Source of the DNA: Parus major
Taxonomy: Eukaryota; Chordata; Aves; Passeriformes; Paridae
Direction: 5' to 3'
DNA: 64,000 nt
Assembly (NCBI RefSeq): GCF_001522545.3
Contig: NC_031773.1
Span: 26,609,685 to 26,673,684 of the forward strand
How positions within the stretch are numbered: position 1 is the first letter of the stretch; each line of letters starts with the position of its first letter. Shown piece after piece: positions 12,591 through 23,674 of the stretch. The notes beneath the pieces are model-generated. The model made no database searches and was not told where the DNA came from. It was given only the letters and a program-made list of their open reading frames with translations. The position numbers and the translations under genes are program-made.

Positions 12591-14237
12591 TGGAAAACGT
12601 ATTCAAGCAGTTATTGATCTTGAACAGGACATGTTTGCTCTACTGAGCCTTGTACTTAAAGCCTTTGCTGACAATGGTGAATACTTTGAATGATATGATA
12701 TCCCAGCCTGTCAGGAGAAAATACATGTGATTGTTTGCTGCACAAAAGAAAAGGCTCCACATTGTGGTAAGAAGGAGAAACCCTTCCACAGATGGCATCT
12801 GTGCAGGGGAAGATGCTGCACACAAATGGAGTTTCCAGCATTGGAAGAGACCTAAGATTTCCTCACTATCCATATTTCTGGGGTTTACCCTACCTTAAGA
12901 AAACAGCTATTTTACCACCCTCTTTACTGTTGCACCCCCTGGTGCAGAGCACAAGCTCAGCTCACTCAGCCTCCCTCACTAGGCTAAATCTCCCAGCCCT
13001 CTGACCATCTTTACAGTGCTATGCTGAGCTCACTCATGCTCATCAACACCTTTCCTGTACAGGGGCTCCAGGACCACAGGAAATGTTCCATGTGTGGTGA
13101 GTGGGGAGTGCTGAACTGGTGGGCAATAAACACTTCCCCTGACCTATGAATTCCATGTGACCTGTGTGTGTCAAGTCCCACACAATCTTGGTCTTCCAAA
13201 AACTGCATGAATTGCAGTGCATTGCAGATTTTTTTGCCAAGACAGGTGAGGAATAAATGCTGAAGCAGAAATATATGCATTTTAGGGTTAAATGCCTTCG
13301 ACCACTTTCTAAAACCCAGAAACCATTTAATTTTTTACAGACATTACTTATTCAATACAACTTATCAAGGAACAGGGTTGCAGTCTTTTACTTTGGAATG
13401 GATAAGCAAGTTCTAAAACATTCCTATTTAAAAAAAGACCAAGTGGAAAATATTGCTGTCTGCTTTTGATGTAAGAAATACAGGTGAGATTCTGTAGATG
13501 TGAAGGGCTAGTAGATTATTGTTACTGTACTTGCCAAGTCATGAAAACCAACTAAGTATGAAAACCAAAATTTTTGGAGGGAGGTTATGTCTGAAGCAAT
13601 AACTTTTAACATGATTTGCTACATCTTTAGAGGATTTTAGAGAAATCAAAAATTATTTCCTTAGTGCTGATATGATTCTATTTACTTTCAAACATTACAT
13701 TACATTTACATTAAAACGTAAAAACATCTTCCATAGGCCTTACAGGGAGGAAAGAACTAGAATGTGCAGTAAAAGATTCAGTTACCAAGAGGGTAGAAAC
13801 ACTTCTTAATATTTTTTTATATCAAATACTTACTCAGTAATATATTCTAGGGCAGATAAAAGGAGTCAACATAGCATTGCATTGAATTTTTTCTACTGAT
13901 AGAGACTATGTTTGAGGAGATGTATTAAGTAATGTAAATACATATCAGTAGCATGAAACTTCTTCTGAAAATAGTGCAATGGTTAGCAAATGGATTCTTT
14001 CCTACAGGAAATTAGTCAAAGTTAAACATGATTGCTGTTCAAAACTTAGCCAGTAGCACAGATGCATTTACAGCAAAGTAGGTCCATATTTATCACTAAT
14101 GTAATTAGTGCTTATTTCCAGAACATGATGGATAAACTACTTTGCTGTAAATCTTTTTTACTGGACTAAAATTATGTACACTTTAACAGTGCTGTACAAT
14201 CTCCTGCAGTCCTGGATTCTTAAAAAAAAACCAAAAA
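12591..14237. other. Intergenic DNA, no gene seen
   Basis: No exon or RNA gene is recognised. The phrase ttggaagagacctaag at about 12841 resembles a scrap of inverted CR1 but is too short to call. The first copy of a 33-bp direct repeat lies at 13578-13610. Confidence 0.5.
13578..13610 (+). repeat. 33-bp direct repeat, copy 1
   Basis: The word beginning agggaggttatgtctgaa and ending caataacttttaac recurs at 15322-15354 with one difference (G at 13596, A at 15340). See the paired copy. Origin is unknown. Confidence 0.9.
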
Positions 14238-14243
14238 CACCAG

Positions 14244-14396
14244 TATGGATGCTAAAATCTGAACCACAATGCCTGTACAGATTACAGGCCGCACAGCTTC
14301 TCAGGCTGGCCCTGAGAAAGAAGTCTGGGAAAGACATGAGAAGCTGTGCGGCCTGTAATCTGTACAGGCATTGTGGTTCAGATTTTAGCATCCATA
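14244..14396. repeat. Perfect 60-bp inverted repeat with 33-base loop (foldback element?)
   Basis: The left arm 14244-14303 and right arm 14337-14396 are exact reverse complements over all 60 bases, separated by a 33-base unpaired spacer (14304-14336). Outside the arms the six bases CACCAG, or eight as CACCAGTA, stand directly left (from 14238) and directly right (14397-14404), like a target-site duplication. Transcribed from either strand this would fold into one long hairpin. The symmetry also explains two near-identical short reading frames on opposite strands that should not be called genes. A small foldback or MITE-like insertion, a template-switch inversion, or an assembly artefact are all possible. 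Confidence 0.93.
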
Positions 14397-15321
14397 CACC
14401 AGTAATACAGTAGTTATATTAATATATAAGGTTCTTTGGACCAGATTTAACAGTGCACTTCAACCCTATATATTAAAAAGTTACATCTAAAGGCAATGTG
14501 CCAACAGAAGACAAATACATTACAGACACTGTTACAGACAGTATATAATGAATCATGCAATGTAGGCAGCTACCAATGCCATTGTCACCGCACAAGGAGA
14601 CACAAAATGACAAATAGCATCAATAACTTTATTCCTCAGAAAGAGTTAAGCTTTGATTCAGACAAAATCACTTCTGGGCAGGAAGGAGAGCTCTTAGTGA
14701 AGCCAAAAGAATATTAGAAAATGTCCAGACAACCCAAAATCTCATTCTTTTCCAGTCAAGATGAACTAGAAACCACCCTTAACTTTTCAAATTAACATTA
14801 TAATGAACACAGGACAATATTTTGCTGCTATTCCTGCTAGCCCTGTTTATACACCACAAGGGAATTGTGCACATCTGTGTTTGGTGTACATGTGTTATGT
14901 GTGTGTAAATACTGCTCTCCTGCACACACATGACCTGGATGTCTTTCACTTTATAAGAAACTACATTCATTTCTCAAATGAGGAAATTAACTGTGTATTT
15001 AAAGGAAGAGAGTATTACTTTAGTAATACCTTAAAGCCTTACTTTAAAGGCTACATCAAAACAAATGTAGGTTTATACAGCCTTAGAATGCAGGACTGAA
15101 ACATATCAAACAACTGTATTTACTGTTAGGCAATATTTTGGAACAAGACCTTTCTAAATTGAGTGCATCCTCCAGAAGGAATTAGCCACAGGCATTAAAG
15201 CCAGAGGAAGAAAAAAATGTGTATGGGCCCCCTGTGACTTGTAACTAGGCACATCCCAGATACTCACCACAAAACAGTACCACTAACTACGTAGAGTCCT
15301 ACGTGCCTCTTTTTAATCCCT

Positions 15322-15354
15322 AGGGAGGTTATGTCTGAAACAATAACTTTTAAC
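15322..15354 (+). repeat. 33-bp direct repeat, copy 2
   Basis: Matches 13578-13610 at 32 of 33 positions in the same orientation, 1.74 kb away. Flanking sequence differs on both sides. The two copies bracket the perfect inverted repeat at 14244-14396. Confidence 0.9.
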
Positions 15355-18230
15355 CTGTTCAGTAAGAACTTTATTATTCGCTATTGCCAGCCTCATTCTT
15401 TAGTTAAGTTTCTGAATTTACAGCTGTTAGTGACAACAGTGAGTGAAGGTACTGCTGGGTCCAAAGCCTGGAATCAGTTTGCTTAATTTATGTACCTATT
15501 ATGGTGCTAGAATTATCTTACACAACTTGTAAGTCATTCTCTAAGTAATGCTTCTTTCCTATTGCTGCTGTAAAATTTCATGCAACTTTAATGAAATGTT
15601 TACCCATAGAGTGCAAAGCTTTTAGTCTTTCTTGTACAACTTCCATCAGGCTATTTTAAGACAGAAATAAATCATTATATATCACACATAGGCTTCTGCC
15701 AAAAATTGTCTTTTTCATTGGTAGTATTCCAGACAGTCTGGGTTCTCTATTAGGACGCTAAATGGCCTGATAGCTCACCTGCCACCAGGGTCGTGGAAAA
15801 CAACTGACAGATAAGGAGCTTCACAAGGCTGGTCAGAGCCAAGAAAAATGGAGAAATAATGTGTAACTTTAGGAGAAGGAACTATGATGAACTGGTTTTG
15901 ATGAAGAATTACAAAGCAATTTTTCCACAGATGAGAAGTTATAAACAGAGCTTTTTAATAAAGACAACAATGCTAAGATGGTACCTAGTACAATACTTAG
16001 AGGTTCAGAGCAAAGATCAGCCAAATGTCAATAAATAATTAAAAGACAATGTAAATAAAAACAACAGTCAGTTTCTCCAGCAATACTAAGTAAGCAGTTG
16101 CAAACACTGTGGACAGTGAATTAACTCCAGCGGACCTAAAGAAACTGTGCATTTTGATCTCCTTCCATTTGCACCAAAAGCCTTGGGTGACACTTGTACA
16201 ACCTCACTCTCAAACAGATGCTGCAGTAACAAAATACATAACTATCGCTTCTTGTGTGCTGAAAGGTAACAGAATGACTCATATGATAATCACAGGGGGC
16301 TGAAGAGGAATTTATAATATGACCTCTAACAGGAGTCTCAATTTTAAATTCTAAGTAATCAACTACATTATTAATATCTAGTATACAATTATTTGATTGG
16401 TATACTCTTGTTTTGGCAGATGGATTTCTAGAATGCACAAAAGGGCAGAGACCATCAACTGTGAGCAGTGCAGAGACAGGAAATTAAGGACAGATGTGTA
16501 AAGAACTTCAGGTACCAATTCCCTGAGCAGGATCCCTTATTTAGGGATCCAAGCATCTTTATGTTGTGTGGGAAGCACAAAAGTGCTTGGATTTAGCAAA
16601 GCCAGAAGATGAATGGAGCAGGACATCACTAAATTTCAGATCCTGATGGTAATCTAGAGTCTTAACTCTGCACAAGAGCCAGGTACCTTTATGAATTCAA
16701 AATGCAGAGCCTATAACTCATTTAATGATGCCTTACAAGCATTCCTTCAAGAAACAGGCTAAAAATTGTCTAGTGCTTTCAAATGGGGAGAGGAAATGGA
16801 GGTTCCTGGGTGAAGAAAGGAGGAACAGCAGGAACAGGAAGGAAGAGGAACTTGAACGAAGCCATTGACAATATCTAGGGAAGGATTATTTTCAATGGAA
16901 TACTTAACCAGGTGTTGCAAAAAAATGGTGTCAGTGCTATTTTCAGCCTGAGAAGGTTTAAATATACATTTCTGATTTCTTAAGAGAATTTCCTGTTCAC
17001 CAACTTATTGGCAAAACAGAATGGAAAATGTTTTCTCCTTTTGCTGAAACCAGGTGACTACGAACATAAGAATTCATGAAACCAATAAGAAGCTCTGGAA
17101 AAAAAAAGGCCATGTATCTTTATGGGTAAAGGACTCCTTTGAGAAGGGGAGTTCTGCAGTCTGGTATTTGCTCCTATATATACATTTTATACCAAAAGCT
17201 AATGAAAAGTAATGAGAATAATCTGAGAAACCAAATCCAGAAGCTATGGACATCTCTGTGGCTGACCTTCTAAATGTGAAACAGACTAGTCATACTTACT
17301 TTTGCACTTACCCTTCCATTCCAGTCCATTTACCTTTCTCATTTGGAAGAACTCCACCAGGGAAAATACCATGGGAATAACTTGGGTCTTATTTGATTTC
17401 AGTCCATAAAGTTGCCAGCACTGGAAATAGCCAGCCTGGCTTTCTATCTCTGCAGCCACAGTACAAGAAATGAGAAAGAAAGAGAAGGTGGGATTTGTTA
17501 TGGTTCTATTACTGTGTATGCACATCATGATTAACTAGAACTGACATCTGAAAATGAGATTCAGAATCTTGGGGATTCTGACCCTATTTTTCTGAAGGAT
17601 ATATCTGGGAGAGGGGGTGGATAACAACTCAAAATATTCACTGGCTTCTAGGTGAACTGATTACATAATATTTGGCACACTAATTTATAATATTTTATGA
17701 AGAGAGTTGCCCCCTTAGTAAACATGTTACTTCCACATTATTGTCTAAGATTCAATGACAATAAGGAGCAAAGCAGCCCAATTACTTTGGGTAATTGATG
17801 CAAGGCAAAGATACTTAGCAGCTGCAACGTCTTACATCATCTGATCTTTGGATTTACAGAAGACAATTTCACAATGATGTGACTACCTGGAAAGGACAGG
17901 GTTTTTTGCAAGTTTCTCTTTTATTAGAGCTTCTTAAGCCTTTTAACGGCTCCTAGAATTTTTAGCTCTTTGACAAGAGCAAAATATAGAGGGAAGTAAC
18001 AGATAAAAAAGCAATATGAAAACAATGTAGGAAAAGTTCCACTTGATTATTTTCAGTGTTTTTGCCAAAAAACACATCTGAATGAAAGGTTGCAGAAATT
18101 TTCCATGCTGTCATAAGCATGTGTTCAATCTCCTTAATTCTTATTACTTTGAGTGTTTTCAGTTCATTCAAGTTGTAAATTCAATATTCCTTCCATCCCT
18201 GAAAACAAGGGAGTGTTTTCTCATTTTTGT

Positions 18231-18244
18231 CTGCCATCTAGTGT
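18231..18244 (-). promoter_or_regulatory. CTCF-like motif, minus orientation
   Basis: Read on the minus strand this is acactagatggcag, one base off the core CCASYAGRKGGCRS. It is one of two such motifs in the window and is oriented toward the receptor gene. Confidence 0.35.
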
Positions 18245-20424
18245 TAAGAGGCAGAATACTTGTGTTTGCAAAGCCTAAAATATCTGCTAGCACTACACAG
18301 CTTCTGTCCATGTCATATTATGCTGATGAAAATAGAAAACAGTTTTCCCTAAAGTTTGACTGAAAAAGTTAGATTTAAGCAATTACCTCAGACAACATTA
18401 TTAGCATAACACTTCTCTACTAATATACAGTAATTTGTCATAGTGCTTTGAAATATTCAGTTTTTTTAAAATTTGTTTAAGTCTTTTAGGTGATCGATCT
18501 GTATTTTCAGAATAACATGTATAATCAATTTTGCAAGTAAAAATAAATTCATGCTATACATAAAAGTGCTATTCATTCATCAAACATGCAGTGACAGTAT
18601 GTGCAAAACTATTTTCTCAAAACAAATCTTCCATATTTCATAGATCAAGAGTGAGATTACTAAACTGACAAATTTTGGAACCATTATTTCTGCTAAATAT
18701 CCAATTTTTATCAAACTGCCTCATAACCCATTATGACTTTCTCTCCAAGCAACAGTCCAAGACAAATATACAAATATAAATGTCAGAAATAATTCATGGC
18801 ATTGAAAAGTATGCATTCATACAAATGAATACAGTTAACTCACCTGAACTATTGACAGCACAATTCTTTGGCTATGATGTGACAAAAATCACGTACACCA
18901 AAGAATGCTGTTTATTTAAAACACAAATATTCACCACAATTTATGTGTAACTTGATTTACAAGTTTTCATCCTACCTACAAAAACATGTGTTAACAGGTA
19001 TAATGAGAAAAAGCTTTGAAAGCCTTTGATTTTTTGAATTTAGTAACAGAGATAGGATGCATTAAAATCAAATACTTGTGTTTGCAAAGCTCACAGTGTT
19101 GTCCTAAAGAGAAAACAATTGTGTTTCAAGGGACCACTCTAAAAGAGCTTGAGTAATAAAGATCAACAACCTAATAAAGATCCACAAAAAAACATCAATA
19201 ATAACAGATTTCTCTCTTGATACTTCCCATGGAAAGTACTGAAATGGAAGTATTTTTCAAATAGTTAATATACATGCTATTAAATTTTAAATATATCTCA
19301 AAATTATTTAAATGAGATGATAACTATATTATGTGAAAACAACTACAAACAGAGTTGGCTACTGTCTGAATACCATAGGTGGATTCATCTCTCTTATCTA
19401 AAAGGTAGTATTTAGTCAAACAGAATGAACTCATCTAACTACTAAGAGAGCTTATAAAATTTGTCTATGTTTTAAATAAATTTGAGACAATTTCTTCTTA
19501 ATGTCATTAGTACAGTAAAAAGAATACTAAATTGGCAAAATGTTTGAGAAGGTGCAGAATTTGTGCCTGGGAATACATATTTTCCTGTCCAGTGTTTTTC
19601 AGTTCTTTTGTATTGTTTCGTGATTGTTTTGAGAAGCTGCTGAATCATGCACCTCTGAACATGTCAGATCAGACAGGTCTGCTCATCCTTATGGAGAGCA
19701 ATGTGGCAAGAACACATGGGTCTCTGATTAGACCAAAAATGTGAAATCCTCGAATCTTTCCTTAGCAAAGAACAAATAATATGAATAAACACAGCATTGT
19801 ACATATCCCAGTGGTGAGACAAATGTCTGAGCAGGCACAGGAGAGAATTTTACAGTGAGATTATGGGACAAAGTGTGACTGTTTAGGAAGGAATCTTGTG
19901 CAGCTAAAAGGGATCAGTTGCCTCCTACTTCCAACACCTTATTTGCCAGTCAAAGAGAGGCAGGATGTGCCATGGCTTATCATGTGCAAACTTCCTTCTT
20001 ACTGAACTTGTAGGTCTTGCTGCCTTACCTTTTGTTGTTGTAAGAAAGCAAGCTACCCTGCTTGACGCCAGCTCAGACTGTGGCTTCGGATGGGCCACTG
20101 CTTCTTAAGTCATCTGATGAGATCCAACTCAGTTCAGCACACTAAGAAACACACTAGAGCCCTGGGGCTTACAGAAGAACAAACACACCCAGGGAAGCTG
20201 CTTAAGCTAACACTGCTATACATTCTAAAACTATCCATACTGTGTTGTTCTTATAGCAGTATTCAAGCTTTTGCATGAAGTAACTCATACATCAAGAAGT
20301 AGTGAAACCTCCCTGCTTAGCTGCATCTGTCATTTTGGGCAGACCCCACTACTGTTTGAAACATTTGGTTTTAAAATGAGCTTAAGCATGTAAAATGAAA
20401 TATTTTGATAATTTTAAGACTAGT

Positions 20425-20490
20425 TTATAAATCTATATATTAATATATAATATTATATAATATATAAATCTATATAAATAAAAAATATGG
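20425..20490. repeat. AT-only low-complexity run
   Basis: Alternating tatata and ataatata units with the word aatctata recurring at each end. Simple-sequence DNA. Confidence 0.8.
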
Positions 20491-20779
20491 GTATACCACC
20501 ACTGGATAATACAACTGGATGTGTAGTACTCTACACACAAGGCAGGCAGACCTTACCTGCCGAACAGGACAGAAAGCAGCAACTCTGGAAACATTTTGTA
20601 AGGAACAGATGAACATCTAGGTATGAACTGCCACTACTACTGTGCAAAAGAATCCTAAAAATATGTGGCTCGTGAGTTGTTTGTGGCCACTGAGTACTTC
20701 ACCAAGGAAGTGTCGTGTCTTGAGAGTATTATTGTCATTGCATCGGGTTAAAGTGACAAGGTTTTGGTGGGGAGAGTGG

Positions 20780-21800
20780 GGAGTGGACCTACAGGGGTAG
20801 CTCCTGCAAAAAAAAAAAAAATCAGAAGCCTCCCCTATGCTGGAAGCAGGCTCCAAGATGAACCAGTCACTGGCCAAAGCTGAGCTCATTGGCAACGGTG
20901 GTAGTACCCCTGTGATAATACATTAAGAAAGGGTAAAAGTTTCTGCACAAGAGCAGCTGGGAGAGTGGGGTGAGAATATGTGAGAGGAACAACTTTGAAG
21001 GCATTGAGGTCAGTGATGAAGGAGGGGGAGGAGGTGCTCCAGGTGTCAGAGCAGAGATTCTCCTGCAGGTCCTGGCAGATCCCATGCCAGAGCAGGCAGG
21101 TGCCTGAAGGAGGCTGTGACCCCATGGAAAACTTGCACCGGGGCAGGCTCTTGGCAGGATCTGTGGCCCCATGGAGAGAGGAGTCCATGCAGGAGCAGGT
21201 TTGCTATCAGGACCTGTGCCCCTGCAGGAGACCCAGACTGGAGCAGTCTGTTCCAGAAGGACTGACCCTGAGGAAGGGACCCTCACTGGAGCAGTTTGTG
21301 AAAACTGAAGCCCGTGGGAAGGACTATCACTGGAGAAACTTGTGGAAGACTGCTTCCTGTGGAGGTAACCCACACTGGAACAGGGGAAGGGCTGAGAAGT
21401 CCTCCCACTGAGGAAGAAGGGGTGGCAGAGACAGTATGTGTTGAAGTGACTACAGGTGCCATTGCTCATCCCCCTGCTCTGCTATATGGGGATCAGAGAG
21501 AGAATCTGGGAGTGAAGTTGAGCCTGGAAAGACAGAAGGGGTGGGAGGAAAGTTTTAAGACTTTATTTTATTTCTCATTACATTACTCTGATTTGATTGG
21601 TAATAAATTGAACTAATTTCCCCATGCCGAGTCTTTTCTGCTCTTGATGGTAAATGGTGAGTGATCTCTCTCTGTCTTTATCTCAATTCACAAACCCTTT
21701 GTTCTATTTTCTCTCCCCTGACCAGTTGAGGAAGGGAGTGACAGCGTGACTTTGCTGGGCACCTGGTATCCAGCAAGGAATTTCCTGCTCTGGGAGACGT
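20780..21800 (+). mobile_element. Bird-type interspersed repeat, probably LTR-retroelement derived
   Basis: I recognise this composition from a repeat scattered through bird genomes. A block with 'aagaaagggtaaaagtttct' and 'gagaatatgtgagaggaaca' precedes a degenerate tandem region (about 21060-21390). Then come 'agtgaagttgagcctggaaa', an AATAAA signal near 21602-21607, 'ggtgagtgatctctctctgt', and the end 'gggcacctggtatccagc'. The polyadenylation-like signal and lack of a CR1 tail favour an LTR or ERV relative, but its class is uncertain. A 143-codon frame at 20980-21411 is the tandem region read through; it has no viral or enzyme motif. Confidence 0.6.
21060..21390 (+). repeat. Degenerate tandem array of about 45-50-bp units
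   Basis: About seven units share the pattern of an 'ac(t/g)ggagcag' core followed by a Pro/Gly-type ccc(c/g)tgg word. Examples are 'agactggagcagtctgttcc', 'tcactggagcagtttgtgaa' and 'cacactggaacaggg'. The unit boundaries drift, so the array is old. It forms the middle of the interspersed repeat that surrounds it. Confidence 0.6.
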
Positions 21801-22429
21801 GGAGAATTTAACCAGTTCAACTTATAAAAAATACATGATAAAAATTACAATATGTAAGGAGTATAAATTTTTCTCTGGTGAATAAAATGCAAGGTAAGAA
21901 AATTAATTTTACTTCTTTAATTGAGAGGAAGAACAGAAGCAGACAACTGGGATCTGAAACTATGAGTGTGATGCAACTTTCTAAACCCTTAGATAAGGTC
22001 TCCATTGATCCTCCTGATCACATAGCACACCCATCCTCTCTTGCCACTGTCACTTGAAGTTTTGACAACTTTATTAAGACTACATTTCAGGCAGGCCATG
22101 CAGTCAGGAATCTCAGGGCCTGCTGCTGCTCTGAAGCCCGGCTGGGGAAGACCAAGGTGCCCCCTAACCCTGTCAAACGCATGAAAAACATGACTGTCAC
22201 TGGTCCCATTAAGCAGGAGATGGGGGGAAAGCGTATTCCTGAGGCACCTGCACTGAGGAGCTACAGATGCTGGGTAGGGGTCCTTCTCTTCCCAGCCCCT
22301 TGCTCCCAGGGACTCCACAGGGTGAGGCATCAAGAGCCCAGTGCTGCCAGCAGCGTGGGGCACAACCTGCTGTGCTGTGTCTGACCTGGAAGCCAGACGT
22401 GTCCTGGGCTGTGGCAAAAGCAGCAGGGG
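21801..22429. other. Unassigned stretch between repeats
   Basis: AT-rich to about 22070, then GC-richer. The GC-richer part may be a very decayed upstream portion of the CR1 copy that follows, but I could not match it convincingly. Overlapping reading frames on both strands (62-212 codons) show no family signature. Confidence 0.4.
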
Positions 22430-22935
22430 CAGCAGCACGAAGGGAGGGAATTCTGCCCCTCTGCTCTGCCCTGGTGAGACCCACCTGGAGCGCTGCATCC
22501 AGCTCTGGGGCCCTCCACATAAGGACATGGCCCCTTGGAGCAAGGCCAGCATGCTTTTCCACGAAGCTGGTAAAGGAGCCGGAGCACCTCCCCTACAAAG
22601 GCTGAGAAAACAAGGGCTGCTCAGCACGGAGGTTGTGTGGGGACCTCAAAGCACCTTCCAGTACCTGAAAGGGACCGACATAGAAGCCGGAGAGGACAGA
22701 AACTATAGCGACAGGACAGTGAGTAACGAGCACAAATTGAGAAACGGGAAATTTAGGTTGGATATTAGGAAAAAATTCTTTCCTGTGAGGGTGGTAAAGC
22801 ACCAGAACAGATTGTCCAAGGATGTGGATGCCCTGACCCTGCCAGTGCTCAAAGCCAGGTTGGGTGGGGCTTTGAGCAGCCTGGTCTGGTGGGCGGGAAG
22901 TCAGGACCGGATAATCCTTCCTGTTCCAACCCGTC
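22430..22935 (+). repeat. CR1 LINE 3' fragment abutting the CpG island
   Basis: Sense-orientation CR1 tail. It shows 'agggagggaattctgcccct', 'ggagcgctgcatccagctct', 'ccttccagtacctgaaaggg', 'ttggatattaggaaaaaatt', 'gtgagggtggtaaagcacca', 'caggttgggtggggctttga', and 'ccttcctgttccaaccc'. The last word falls directly against the CpG-rich DNA at about 22935. Compared with the other CR1 pieces it is only moderately diverged. Confidence 0.87.
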
Positions 22936-23030
22936 CGCCCTCGGCGGCTCCGTGGGCGCTCAGCGGGCGGAGGAGACGCCGCCCCGCCCTCCCGCGTGCC
23001 GCGCCGCACGTCGCCACCCGCCCCGGCGCT

Positions 23031-23042
23031 CGCGCAGGCGCA
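23031..23042 (-). promoter_or_regulatory. NRF1-type site 1
   Basis: On the minus strand the bases read TGCGCCTGCGCG, fitting the NRF1 consensus YGCGCMYGCGCR. NRF1 drives many nuclear genes for mitochondrial proteins, which suits iPLA2 gamma. Confidence 0.5.
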
Positions 23043-23200
23043 GCAATCCCGCTCCGCTCCGGGCCTCGCGCTGCCCGCGCCCGACCCGCGAGCGTGTCGC
23101 GTCACCGCCCCCCGTCAGCCACCGCCCCCGTCAGCCCCCGCCCCGGCGGTGGCTCGTGGGGCGCTGGCGCGCGCTCCAGCTGTTTCCGGCGCGCGAGGCG

Positions 23201-23212
23201 CGCGCAGGCGCA
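23201..23212 (-). promoter_or_regulatory. NRF1-type site 2
   Basis: Identical 12-base copy of the site at 23031-23042, 170 bases downstream and in the same orientation. Confidence 0.5.
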
Positions 23213-23643
23213 GTGCCGCGGCCGCGCGCCGCGGGTGTTGTCGTGCCGGGCCCCGCCGCCTCCCGCCCGCTCCGCCGGGGCGGCACCGCTCGTGAGGGCG
23301 CGGCCCCTGCCTGGCGCTCGGCGGCGGCCTGGGGAGAGGGGGGAGGCGGGAACGACTGTCCAGCAGGTACCGCCGCCAGGACGGGCCGCGTTGCCGCCGG
23401 GTCGGGCCGCATTTCCGCCCGGTCGTGGGGCAATCTGAGGACGGGGGGAACACGATGAGCGCGTGCCGGGCACGCGGGGCTCGCTCGCGTAACGGAAGGT
23501 GTCCCGGGGACAGCGGGGCCCGGGGACAGCGGGGCCCGGACTCGGTGCTTGTTTACGCCGCCGCTCTAGGCAGCGTTTCTGGGAAATGGCGCAAGGCAGG
23601 AACAGCGCCCGCGCCTGCCCCCGGGACAGCAGCCGCCCCCGTG

Positions 23644-23653
23644 CCTATATAGG
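23644..23653 (+). promoter_or_regulatory. TATA-like palindrome near the PNPLA8 first exon
   Basis: The 12-base palindrome gcctatataggc (23643-23654) sits inside GC-rich DNA, about 80 bases before a consensus splice donor. It could place a start near 23675 and so a short first exon. CpG-island promoters often lack a TATA box, so this may be one of several start sites. Confidence 0.4.
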
Positions 23654-23674
23654 CTGGCCCGGCCCTGGGGCCCG

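Larger units (their letters stand above)
14405..20780. other. Intergenic DNA, no gene seen
   Basis: Mostly AT-rich single-copy-looking DNA between the two genes. It includes the second 33-bp repeat copy (15322-15354), small hairpins near 16530-16591, a 20-base word repeated at 18255 and 19071, a CTCF-like motif at 18231, and an AT-only run at 20430-20490. No splice-bounded exon or RNA gene was recognised. Reading frames up to 100 codons lack any family signature. Confidence 0.5.

Noticed and set aside
14158..14413. Two near-identical 77-79 codon reading frames on opposite strands
   Set aside because: They are mirror images produced by the perfect inverted repeat at 14244-14396, not a gene pair.
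20867..21616. Frames of 100-200 codons at 20.9-21.6 kb
   Set aside because: They fall inside an interspersed repeat; their periodic residues come from tandem DNA units, with no known domain.
23366..23372. Possible splice donor cagcag|gtaccg as the main first-exon end
   Set aside because: The donor at 23732/23733 is stronger and nearer the TATA-like element; kept only as an alternative first exon.
22341..23473. Long overlapping frames up to 365 codons on both strands
   Set aside because: They run across a CR1 tail and the CpG island. High GC removes stop codons, and the products are Arg/Pro/Ala-rich without domains.
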